Assembly (NCBI RefSeq): GCF_030867095.1
Contig: NC_081835.1
Span: 18,794,501 to 18,858,500, forward strand
Reading direction: 5' to 3'
Source of the DNA: Alligator mississippiensis
Lineage: Eukaryota > Chordata > Crocodylia > Alligatoridae
DNA length: 64,000 bases
Below are positions 28,961 through 41,100 of this stretch, piece by piece. Each line of letters starts with the position of its first letter. Position 1 is the first letter of the stretch. The notes beneath the pieces were generated by a model. That model searched no databases. It saw only the letters and a program-made list of their open reading frames with translations, and was not told where the DNA came from. The translations under genes were made by a program, and so were the position numbers.

Positions 28961-31018
28961 GGGATCTAAGCTATGTAAATCAGGGTCGGTTGCAGAATGA
29001 TGCTCCCTCAAAAAAGGAAAGAGATATGGATGCTTCTGTTAGCAGCTGTCAGGACAGCCTTGGCACTAACTTTGCCACACCACATAAACTGAAGCATAGC
29101 ATTTGGATCGCACACCCCCTTTCATGGCTACCAGCCAGTGAGCATCCTTTTTTTGAACGCTAACCTGCTGGGGGGATTGGAGAAGATACAAGAGGCAATG
29201 ACAAACCTTCATCTGTAAGGCTGGCTGCTGCTTAGAGGAAGGCTTGACTTAGCATGCTTGTTCCATGTGGTATGGCTCAGAAGGCTCAGGGGCTGGATTT
29301 ATGCTCCCTACATGCTCTTGGGAGGCAGGATTTGCTCACCTCTGCCAACTATTTTTTTCCTTTGCTGGCAGAGCTGCCCTAGCTCAATTACACTGGTTTC
29401 CCTTCATTCTCTTAAATGTATTTTCCCTTTTATGCTGCCTTTGCACAAAGGAATACTCATGCCAAGTGCCAGAGTAGGGCACTGTTTTCAGCCCAGTCAC
29501 CACAGAGGTACAAGTCCTAGAAATGGGTGCAAGAGATGTTGGGCTCAATTAGCTCTGCCCATGCTGCTGTGGGTCTATGTGGGCAGAGGCCACAAGAAGA
29601 TGTAGGTCAAGAGTAGCATCTGGATTTTTGCATTTGCTTGATTAGAATGAATGATTGGGCCCAGATTCTTAGTCTTGTAAGGTTTGGGGATGTGGTGGGG
29701 TAGGTTTGAAGGACACCCACACATCAGGAGACTACCCCCCTCCTTTTTTTATTAATTTGAATGAAAAATGCTGACCAGCTCTAAATCCATATTGTGTGTG
29801 CTTAATCAGCTGGCTTCATTCTCAAACAGCGGGGGAAGGAGGTGAGAAGGGGGGTACTATTCCCAGATGAGCCTCTGATGCAACAGGGTAGTTGCTTTGT
29901 CCTCGGGTTGGTTCCCCATCTATAAACTAGGTCAGAATTATTCCCAGGGCTGCCAAGACTTTTAATTAATATTTGAAGTGCATTTAGGTTATTATGGAGA
30001 ACAGTCTGTAGTGAATGACTGACACATAACCTGATGCATTCATAGAGAAGCACCCAGTCAAAATCAGGCGAATGTCACAGCTCAGAAAACAGCACATGAC
30101 AAAGACCTTCCAGTGTTCCTACCTCTTATGATGTTTCTGAAAGTCTTCTAATGTTCCTCCAGCACCACTTTAAAGCTCAAACATTTGGAGTCATGGGTTC
30201 TTTTGTGCAAGAATCTCAATCTTCATTTTTTATTAATAAGCTAAATATCTAGTCCTTGTTGTGGTAGAGAAAAGCCTGAAGCTGGGATCAGAGCTGACCC
30301 TAGAGACTCAGAACCAAAAGATGAGCAATAAAGCTTGGATACTTCTTAAATATCGCGATTTTTAAACCAGGCTGCAATAATACTTGGTGGCCTGAATGGT
30401 TAATTTTGAATGCTTAGGGCTGGCAGTAATTGGAATAGCACAGATGCAGGTTTAGTGAAATTGTTACTTGGAAGAGTGGGTATTGAAGAAAGAGGGGGTA
30501 AGGTAGGGAGAAGAGGACCTACAGGGGAAAGGTATAAAATCCTGCCAGCTTACTGATGATGAAAGGTGCTGTGAAACAGGATGGCACTTGGGACAGGCCA
30601 TGACAGAAGCAAAATGGGAGGGAAGAAGTGGGATGGAAGCAAGTGCTGTGAGCCTGGGATGTGAGAGGGAAGATGACTTGCTGGAGGCCTGGGCAGGAGA
30701 GCTAGGGAGCAGAAGATGAGGGAGATGTCATGGAATGGGGATGCATTGGGCTAGTGAGGAGGGGAGTGGGCAAGAGACACAAGCTGTGTCAAGTCTGAAT
30801 GATTAAGCAGACCTGGTTAGACAACAAAGACGGGAAAGTGAGGAAGCTTTTACTCTGAAGGTTCAAAATGGGTCTGATGTATTACCCCAGGGCCATTGAT
30901 TGTGTTCCTGAAATACTCATTGATCGTGCTCACGGAGCTAATGCCAGATGGAAGATCTCAGCAGCCTCCTGCAAACAACAGAAAAGGTTGGGGTTGACAG
31001 AGACTTTGTTTCTCATAC
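28961..31018. other. Intergenic DNA, right part
   Basis: No gene recognised. A purine-rich stretch lies at about 30480-30800 (GAGG/AGGG-rich); otherwise unremarkable. Confidence 0.5.
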
Positions 31019-31037
31019 AAAAAAAAAAAAAAAAAAA
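31019..31037. repeat. Poly-A tract
   Basis: Nineteen consecutive A residues followed by GAAAAGG. No LINE or SINE body was recognised directly upstream, so it may be simple slippage. Confidence 0.8.
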
Positions 31038-31379
31038 GAAAAGGCTGGCTCTGGGGACAGGCTCCTTCTTCCTGGGAAGAACCCCTGCGGAAAACACGGC
31101 CTCCCCCTGCCAAGCAGGCTGCGCTGCACGGGGAGGGGTCCTGAGCTATTGGACGGGAGACCCCCAACCCCAATCTGAAGGCTGCCACCCTTTGCAGCTC
31201 TGCCCGAGTTATTTCAGAGCCGCGCTCCCCTTCGCCCAGCAACCAGCCTTTTGTGTGCTGAGATGACAAGGCCTCTTCCCCAGCAGGCTCCAGTCTCTGG
31301 GAGGGATGGAGGTGCTTCTGCCAGAGAGAGAGAGAAAATTGCTTTGTTCCCAAAATAGCTGGGAGGGTGAAGTCCCCTC

Positions 31380-32103
31380 CTCCTCCGCCCCCCCGGGCTC
31401 AGCCTGGAGCATGCTGCTCGGTGCGTGCAGCCAGCCAGGCGGGCCGGCTTCCCTCTAGGACCCGGCGGGAGCGAGCCGGGCAGTGGCCGGCATGCAGACA
31501 CTGCGCAATGCCTGAGATTTATCATTCAATATCTTGGAAACCTGGGAGAGCCGGGGCGGCAGACGCTGCGGGGCGGGAGCTGCACTTAGAGCACAGGAAA
31601 GAAATTGCAGCTGGAAATTAAGCGAGCCCCCTTATTTGATTGATTTGGGGGCTCCTTTCCCTCCCTCCCTCCCCCCCCCCCGCTTAGCTTGCTGGCCCCT
31701 TCTCCAGGGAGAAGATGCGTACAGGAGGCTGGCGGAGATTGGGCTGATTTTTTTTATTTATTTTTTTTTTTGGGGTGGGGGCAAGCATCGCGCTGGGCTG
31801 CATTGGATGCTCGGGTCAGATGCTCAGGCTGCTGCTGCCTCCCGGCTCCGGGCTGGATCCGTTTGTGCATTGATCGACCAATTACAATCTCCTTCCCCTC
31901 TCCCCAATCCTCCACCCTAGAGAGCTGGGAAGTAGGGAGTGGAGGGAGGAGGCTGAGGGGGGAAAGTTGCAGCTCCGTGGCTGGGGGAGTGTTTGGGGGG
32001 GGAGATGCAGGGAGGAGAGGGTGCTGCAGCGGGCGGACGGGGCAGAGCCCTGGGGGCAGCCGGAGGAGCCAGGTGCAAGTGAAGGACCAGGACTCCCAGC
32101 ACC
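31380..32103 (+). promoter_or_regulatory. PODXL2: PODXL2 GC-rich promoter and 5' UTR
   Basis: GC-rich, CpG-containing DNA with a GC box GGGGCGGGAG near 31570, ending at the PODXL2 start codon. No TATA box stands out and the start of transcription cannot be fixed. If the 5' UTR reaches back to about 31800, it carries two overlapping short upstream ORFs: ATG near 31808 running to a stop near 31920, and ATG near 31820 encoding MLRLLLPPGSG and ending near 31873. These could damp translation. Confidence 0.6.
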
Positions 32104-32155
32104 ATGAAGCTGCTGCTGCTGCTATGCCAGACCCTGGGGATGCTCCTCGCATGGG
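32104..32155 (+). CDS. PODXL2: PODXL2 coding exon 1 (signal peptide)
   Basis: ATG in the context AGCACCATGA, then KLLLLLCQTLGMLLAW, a leucine-rich signal core without a charged stretch other than the initial lysine. GTGAGT donor at 32156, phase 1. The sequence differs from the human signal, as signal peptides usually do. Assignment rests on position, hydrophobicity, phase and donor. Confidence 0.8.
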
Positions 32156-35100
32156 GTGAGTGCCTCTGCGCTTTGATTTTAAAGTTATTCGGGGTGGGTG
32201 GGGAGGGATTTAAAAAAAATAAAAATAAATAAAATTGCATTTGCATCCAAGCTCTGTCCATGGCAGGTGGCTTGGCAGTACCTGAAACCACTCTTCACGG
32301 TCCCCGGGGACCGGTCCGGCTCCGGGTATCAGTTAGCATGGACCAAAGGGGACCTAGCAGGACTCTGGACACCGGGGCAAAGATTGGAGAGTCTGGCCCT
32401 GCTATGTTGATCCAGTCCCACAGGCTAAATGGAGCTTCTTCACCACTGAGGGCAAGGGAATAGGTCTCAGGCCACCAGATTGATGCTGGCCTCAGCACCT
32501 GGTGACCTCCTGGGGATCTGCTGGATGTTCTCCACCCTCTAATGTTGCTATTTTAACAATTAAATCAATAACTCTCTGGGCATGAATGTGAACAGGGATG
32601 GGTTCAGATGGAGAATGACCCAGACCCCCCCACTCCCATTTGCTTGGTGGGCACTTCTAGCAGGCAGGTACCTCCCAGAATGGAGACACAGTTGGCTATA
32701 ATACTAAGCATTTCAATTCCACCCCCCAATCCATTTCTCTATCATCTGCATTATCATGTGCTGGCAGCATGCTCTTTACTTCTGTGCAATTTTGAGAGGC
32801 TTTAATTGTTGTTTCTGCTCCCTACACCAGCAGGTCTTTTCTTCGGAGGGTTGTAAAATTATACTCATTGCTTTCCGGATCTAAATTTTTATGGCCCCAG
32901 CTTCACACATCTCCTTTCCCTTCTTTCAATTTCTGGTAAAGAGGCAGTTTTCCCCTCCATAACAGTTGTAAGACTCTTAACCCATATTATTATTCGCTGG
33001 CTGGTTTGGAGGAGGGGGAAACCATTCATCACTTGGCTGTTCAAAAGGCTTATTTCTGAGGAGGAAGAATGTGTGCGAAGCTGGTTTAGATGTCTTTGGG
33101 CAGGAGAGGCGTATGCTACGATAAGTACTTGATGAACCGAAGTAAACAAGGCTGTGTTATTATGGAGATGATGGAAATAGCTCTGAATGTAGCATGCTTT
33201 CTGCATGCCATAGTTGAACTGGGATTCCTGAATGCTGTTATTTTACCCTAGAGAGCTGTAGAGACACTGCTATTTTGTGCTACACAAAAACCACCTTCTA
33301 TTTTATTTATAGGGTTTTTTTTTCCCAATTTACCAACCACCATTAAGTTACTCAGAAAGGAAGACTGGATGCAAAGCAAACAACTCTGCTTGTTCCAGGG
33401 ACCCTGATCTAGAAATTTTGGAGAAGTGGTGGGACTTTCATTAAAGCCACTTTTAAGTGCCAGAGTAAATGAACTTGGACTAGTTATGAGGTCGGTGTTG
33501 TTATTTTTATGTAATCTGCTTGGAGAAATTTTCAAACAAAAGGGAACCCCTGAAAGAATGCTAGAAGAGACTGTTCACCTTGTGAAAGGAAACTCATTTG
33601 CGCTTAGAGGTAACGATGTGGAATAGGTTGTTACAAGCACAGGGGGAGTATTTGTCTGGAGTCATTTAGTCATTCCTGGGTTGGAAGGCAGCTTATAGGA
33701 AAAGCTACTCTGCTCCTAGATCCATCATTTTGCCCTGCTTGTAATGAAGGGCCAGTATCAGAGCGAAAGAGAGAGAGATCTTATACATGCTGGAGGATGC
33801 ATCTTGGTACCCTAACGCCCACCTTCCTGTCATGTCAGTCAAAGGCACAGACTGAGAGGAGGGCAAACCTTCAAGTACTTTGGGGCAGGAACCGTGAATT
33901 GTTTGCATATCTGGTGCTTCTTACAGAGGGTCCAAGGTGCTTCCTCAGTAGTGAAGGCCCATCACTAGGATGTCTCTCTTACTTCAGTAGAAATAATAAT
34001 GATATAGTTTTTTAAACATGAAGGAGGTGAGCCATCATAGGACAGGAGGAAACGAAAAGCCCATTTAGAAGTTAAGTAGCAATGTTTGGGATGGAAATTC
34101 TCTCCCCAGTGCAAGAACTTGTGGCCCTTTCCATGGGGAAGGTCCAGGACAAAACTGCTTTAAAAGCAAGCAGCAGGAGCTAGAGGAGAATGCGCCATAG
34201 GGCAGTGGTTGCCAGACAGTAGGCCAAGGACCTCTGGCAGTGCACAAGGCTGTTGTGAGAAGTCTATAGCTGCTCCATGGATCATGCTGGACCCTGTGCC
34301 CCTTTATGGACTTGTCCATTAAAAGCCCAATGGGAAGATGTGTGGTTATCCATGAGAAATTGTGCAGGTTAACAGTAGTCTTCTTGACCTCCAAAAAGCT
34401 TGAGAACCACTGCTCAAGGGACCCTTCCTGTGGGGGTGAAGGTTGGTGGGCACACTACTTCCTGGATAGTGGTTCAGCAGCTCCAACTTCTGAGATTCAA
34501 TTGTGTGCTGTAAGGCAGAAATGGGAAGATGGGGCCATTAGAGAGCTTTGCCCCCCATCCCCTGACTGTCCACCAGCTGTGCCCAACTAGCATGTTTGCA
34601 CCCAGCAGCACTTAGCACTAGTTCCTGCCCCTCTCACATGTGAAAGTCGGGCTTCATGGATAGGATGTAGGCACTCTCCTGACCCTTTTTTAAGCTCACT
34701 GGGCATCCCAGAGTGAGTATTGGGTGGCAGTGAGGAGCCCTGGCCCAGGAGAGAGGATGTGGCCAGCCTCCTTCTTTTGATATCTCCAGTTAGGAGAGCT
34801 GTGATGCGACCGCAGCAGGGGAGGATGCAGCTGTGGGGCTGCAGGTTAGGAGGTGGCAGGCAGGGTGTGCAGCCCCTCACTGATCCTGTTTATGGAGTAC
34901 TTGTTTGCGATGTCCTGGAAGAAGATTATGTGCACACCTTCCTTGCTTCTCCACAGCCACCCCTGCTTCCTAGCTGGGGGTCTGACAGGTGTGGCAAAAG
35001 TAGGAACAGGAGGACACTCACGAGGCTCTGGTGCAGTGGGAAGTCATGAAAACCGAGTGTACTGCTGAAATGACTATCTGGGAGATCTAGGTCTTCCCCT

Positions 35101-38100
35101 ATGCCCACTGATGCTGGTTTTCCCACTGGGACCATCTCATAGTGACAACACTAGCTGTCAGCCCAGCCCTTAGAGGCAAGCTCTCCATGCTACATAAAAC
35201 CAGAGGGAGCCTCCCAGTTGCTCAGTAGGAGTGAGGATGGAGTCAAAATGACCTTCTCCTCCCTGGTGGGTAAGGGGCAGCTTGTTAATAGGACAATGGC
35301 CCTGCTACAGCACAGGCTGCAGCGCTGCTCTGAACAGCAGCCTCCCTCTTAGGCTGCCAAGCCAGCAGCTTTCACCAAACTACTTCCCAATTACTATGTT
35401 TTTAAAGCTCCGTTATTTGCACAGAGGAAAGAGATGAAGTGCGCAGGAAGCGCCATTAAACAATGTCTGGGTGTCACAGGTGCTGGCCTTCATTATGCCA
35501 ATCTGAGATGGAGATGCATAGATTGGGAGGAGTAGTTTCTCTTCTGCTGAGATGCTAGGTAGTAACTTTCTACAGTGGCTCTAGGATGGTCTAGACAGGT
35601 CATGCTGCTGGGAGCAGGTGCTCTCTTGAGGTCCTGAGGATGAGGAGGGTTTTGGTGCCCAGAACACCCTGTGGTCCTTCCTTGTGTCCTGACATCCCAC
35701 TACCATGGGGAGAGTAGACGGTAGGCAGTGCCTAACTAGCATGAGCTGAATTCCTAGCCCTGTTGGGTTGGTGATGCATAGGGGTTACGACAAGTCTGTG
35801 AGTGAACTCATTATCCAGCAGCCGTTGGAGACTTGGATTCTTATTGAGCTTAGTGATCAGCAGTGAAGGCACAGACTCTGCCATGAATCCACAAAACCAG
35901 CCCAGTCCTGACGTGCAAGCAAGGCTCAGATCTGGAGTAGTTGGGATGCTGCAGGTCAGGACTGAGGAGCTTTGGGGAACAGAGCAAGGCTACAGGATAG
36001 GATTGAGATGCTTTGGCAAGTCAGTGGTGAGGGACCTCAGGGGGCACTGACGGTTGTGTTTAAGGTATGGGGGTGTGAGTGGGTCAGAGCTGAGGTCTGT
36101 GGACAGGTGTGGCAGCATGCCCCTTGGTTTGCATGGTTCGTGGCTTTGGGACATTCTTTAAGCCCTTCACTTCCATGAGCAGAAAGATTATGAGGTTAAG
36201 AAAAGAATAAAACCCCAGCCTCTTTCCCTGCTGTGTCTCGCTGGCTGTATGCAGCCATGTGAATGCCAGGCTCCATTAGATACATTTTTCCCCTCCGCCT
36301 GTCTGCTTAGACGATGCCTTGTTAGTACTGTATACGTGAACCCAAGCCCGGAGAGCATAAATCAGGATGGCTGGAAATTCCCTGCAGTCAATTTTTCCTT
36401 TGCCTCTTCAGTACCATAAGGAAATGTTCATTTAATTATAGACATCAGGGGTTGAAATAACTACGTTAAGCCCTTGAGGGGAAGCTGCAGGCGACAGGCT
36501 GCATATCAGAGCACGGACAAGTTTTCCCTCTGCTTAAAATGGGAAACTGCTCCCACGTATTTTGAGTAAATAAGCAACTGGGAACCACAAAGCTGGGGAG
36601 ACCCAGGAGCAGGGAGAAGGTGCTCAGAGTCCAGCCGCCAGCAACTGTTTGAATTTGCTTCCAGGTCTCGTTGGTTAGTAATCCCCAAAGAACGGAGGCA
36701 GGCACGAGTGCAGCCGGCACAGAGTCGTGGTTTAGGCACAGCAAATGCATGTGCTGGCCTGTGTATGGGGCCAGGCATGCTGGCAAGGCATTACACTCAG
36801 CCAGAGCTAGGATCAGCCCCACCTGCTTAACTCTGAAGATCATTGCCAGGATTTGGACTGGGTTTCCTTGCTAAGGCGGGAGGGGGTGGTTCTTTTGTGT
36901 CCGAGAGCCACGTTTAGGGAACTTTCTCTACATGACAAGCACCACTGAGCCTGCCTAGCTCATTACAGTAGTTTTCCTCTGCGATGTAACGCAGCACCGT
37001 TAAGTCCTGTCCATAAGTGGTGCCCCCACAGTATGTTGAACGTTTAAACGTGTCCAAGTCTTTTAGCTCACCTAAGAAATATGACTAGGTTGTGACTGTC
37101 TCTTGGCTGGAGACTGATTTGCAGTTGTCTCCTTTTGTAAATGTTGGTCAAGGTCAAAGGTCCTTTTAGGCCTGGCTTGTGCGGTTAAAGCCTACCAGTT
37201 TCTGTGGCCAGTGGCACACAAAATCCTGCCTCTGGAGCTGTAGGGAGGTACCTTAACAGCTCTGCCACCCTGTCCCACATAAATATTAGTGCAGATGCCC
37301 AAAACCAGAGCAACACTTAGCAGAGAGTGGTCCTAAGAGGCCCTGTCTGCAGAGGGACTGGAATGGAGTTAGCTGTTATGCGGACTGTGGCCAAATTGGT
37401 TTAAATGGCATGTGGCTGAGCTGTGCTGACTGGTCTCCAGCACATTTTGGCTGTCATGTCTTTGTGTGGTGTGTCAGGAAGCTCTGGCTCCACCATCATT
37501 GTGTGGTGTAGAGATGAGACAATAATGTGCTTCTTTTTGGTTTCTCTGAAAACTTAAGATGTCTCAAAATGTGACACCGTGTAAACAGAAAGAACAAGAA
37601 AGAGAGGCAAGAGGGGGAAGAGAGCTTTTTTCCAGGTGAGCGCTGAAGCAGTCCTGCGGCAGAAGGACCTGTGAGGCTTTTCCAGACGGTGGGAAGGACT
37701 GAGGGGGAAGCCTTCAGGGCAGATGGCTTGGAGGCTGCTACTAAGGGAAAGGAAAGAGCATGGAGAAGAGGAGGGAGTGAAACCTCGAAAATGGGCAGAT
37801 CATTCTACCCAGGAATGAAGGGTTCGAGGTGAGTGTGGGGAGGGGACAAGCTGGGTCTGAGAGTGAAGGGGATGGGCTGACTGACTATTCTGTATGTGTG
37901 AGGAGGCACCAAGGGAATGAATGGCCTTGTTAGCGCTGGGATCCTTTTTGCTGGCCGCCTGCTGCGTTCTTGACCTTTTCTGATCGGCCCAGCACTGATT
38001 CTTCAGAGGTGCTGTTCAGTACATAGGAGGCTGAGGTTTGTAAAGGGCTGGGGGTGCTCAGCCTCATGGATGATCAGACCCAAGTGCACACGAGGTTCTC

Positions 38101-41100
38101 TACTGGGGCTCTGATGTGCAAAGGGGAGGCACCTTCCAGCAGCGCCTGAGCATGAAGCATGCATGCACCTGGGTCTTGTCCTGCACCCTCCTCTCAAACC
38201 CCAGTGGCACAACTCTTTGCTGTGCATTGCTTGGCTCAGTACTGTGCAACACCCTCCCAGCACTGCAGGCCTGCCTCAGCATAGCTGAGCTCCAGGGAAG
38301 AGAAGGAGCAGAGTGGTACAGATTTACCCTTTCCCATGTGTAGCCTCCCTGAACAGATATAACCCAAGGCCCTGTGCATCCACATCTTGTCCAGTCTTCT
38401 CCAGCCAGTGCAGAAACCCTGACTACTGTACATCACAGGGTGTTAACCTAACAGGTGTCCCTTCACACCCCCACGCCCCACCCCCATACATCCCTGGGAT
38501 CTTCCACTGGCCCAGAAAATATATCCTCTGTCCCAGCAATGTTGGTTACAGAAAGGCCCTTGTCACTCCTCAGCCTGGGCCAGAAGAAGGCTGACCGCCT
38601 GGCTATGTCTTCTGAAGCGACCCCCTTTGCCAAGCTTCCTATTCCTGTGTTCAAAATGTTCCACTCCTCCATGAGACGTAGCAGCAAGGTGGGGAGGGGA
38701 CATGATAGAAAGGGGGGGCTTGTCTCTTAAAGGGAAGGACTAGAGGCAGTGGGTCTGTAACACTGAGCAGGTGTCAGAGTAACACTGCCTGGGATGTGCA
38801 CCTCATGGGCAGGCATTTCTGTGCTGGCATCAGTGAGATGTCAGAGAGAAGCATTTGAGAGCAATCTCTCAGCTGAGGAATGTCAGATTCTCCTCTTCTG
38901 CCTGCACCATCTGTAGTGGGGGATCTTTTTTCTAGACCCTGTTTCATTCTGCTTTGAAGAACAGAGATAATAGCGGAGCAGGGACAATAGCCGCTTGTCA
39001 TTGTCCTGGTTGTAGGATTAATGCAGGATCTGTTTTTCTCCTTTGCTTTGCTTAGTGCCCTGACCCCAGGCCTCTTTCCTTTCTGCCTTGTTCCTCAGGA
39101 CTGCCTGGTGTTTTTGGAGCCAGGGGGAGGGGGTTACTCCTGGTAGATGCCTCCCTCAGCCAGCCATTGTGCCCTGGTCCTAACTGATTATCACTACGTG
39201 AACCTTCCCTGACCCAGTTACCTAAGGAAATAACGTTGGCTGGACAAACCCCTGGACCACAATTGGAGTAAGCTCAAAATGGAAGCTGGATGGTAACAGG
39301 ATAGCACAGGGCATTTGGGCTGGAGGGCTGGTTTCACCATCTCCCTTTACTGGGTCTTGGTTGCCCTCTTTCTTGCAAGGGACAGCATGGAGGACTTTAA
39401 TAGCCACTGATGTCTACTTTGAGCCCAGTTGAGTCATTGCACAGACTTTGCCAGTCAGAGAAGAGGTTGAAAGAGGGTTCCCTGCTTCTGTGGAAAGGGG
39501 AGACCTCATGAGGGGAAAAAACTTGGCACTAGTGTTGGTTCAGCAGGGCCAGGGGCACTCTTCCCCTTCAGTTGGTGCTGATCCTGCTTCATGGCAACAT
39601 GGGAGGAGGCATCTATGTATCAAGTCAGAGATATGTCACACTGAGGTCTTCTCTAAGAGCACAGGTGCTCTCCTTATGATCATAGCCAGTTTCCAAGTTA
39701 GGTAGTTGCATTCTTCCTCCCCAAAATCCCTCCCATAATTTCACCCGGATGTACAAGGGTCTTATTTCTTCTTCCACTTCCTGTCCTAGCTGAATCCTTA
39801 GTGCATTTCAGTCTGCCACGTTCCACCCCAGAGATGGTCGCACTACAGCGGTGGATGAAATGATCCTTGGTGAGCTGCTTTGTGAAGTGCGTTGGAATCC
39901 CTTGCAGTGGTGCCAGATGCATGGACTTCTTATTCTGGGTGTTGCAGTGCTCTTCTTGCCAGCTCGTTCAGTCCACATCCTATGCCACCACAGTTATGCC
40001 CAAGGGAATTGCTCCCTCTACCAGCTGAAACCTGCTCCCCCTCCGGGAGATTGAGCAGTGAGTCATGCCAAGAGCTCTGGGGGCCAGTGACTCAAACTGG
40101 CAGATGCCCCTCATGTCAGTCCTCCCGACTGCCTTATTCCGTGGTCCTGGAAAGTCAGTGCTGCACTTTGTGGGTCATAGCCCCATCTCCCTCTGTACAG
40201 TCACTTGGAGAAGGGACTTTAAATATATTGGAGACAATTAATGTCACCTTTCCTGGTGCCTCTGAGTCAGGGGCAGGTTGAAGGGCTCAAGAGCTCACAT
40301 CCAACTCGCTGACTTTGCCTGATGATTTAGCTAGGTCTCAGCCATCTCCTCTGTTCCTCCACCTTCCTCATCCAGCATTGTTTCCTCTCCTAACTCCTAT
40401 TGCCTTGTCTTCCTCCTTCCCTATCTTCTTTCTCCATTTCTTCCCCTGCTTCCCTCTCCCTCAGCTTTTCTCCTCTGCCTGGAGGAGGGAAGGAGGTGTG
40501 TATGTGCACATGTGTGTGTAATGTGTGGAAGGAGGGGGCATTTTGCCCCACAGTGCTCTTGATAACTGCCCAGTTTTTTCCTGATGAGCTGGCCGTACTC
40601 TTCAGCCCTCAGAGCCTTGATTTCTTCAGGTTCCCCAGACATGCTCCAAAAATAGAAACCAGACACAAATGTCCCATTGAAGCAGCTGGCGAGTCCTGGC
40701 GCGGCTCCCTATATTCTGCCTTTTACAGCTGGGGGGGTGGCTTATTTGCTCAAATATCTTCTCCTGTCAGGTGATCTGTATTTACTGTACTGTGGCAGAA
40801 AAAGGACAGCAAGCAGAGTCCTTTGATTTTCAACCCCCCCACCCTTTCCCTCCTCAAAGAGAGTCTGCTTGTAGAAGCAGCCCTGGGGGCGAGAGGTACA
40901 GCTGCCTGTGCTCACTGTATGGTAGTGTCAGGGACTGCAGAGGACTCGGGGCAGTGGAGAATGAGGCTGTGTGTGAGTGGCAGAGCTAGCACTAAAGTCC
41001 CGAGACCCTGGTTCTCTTTCCTAACCGCTGTGCAGCATGGCTACTGAAGGGAACTCCCTGCTGGGGGTCTGAGGTTTGCATCCTTTTGCCTTTCCAGGAG

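Noticed and set aside
22666-31018. A third gene between MCM2 and PODXL2
   Set aside because: Short open frames exist on both strands, but none shows a known domain, a consistent splice structure or a codon pattern unlike its surroundings.
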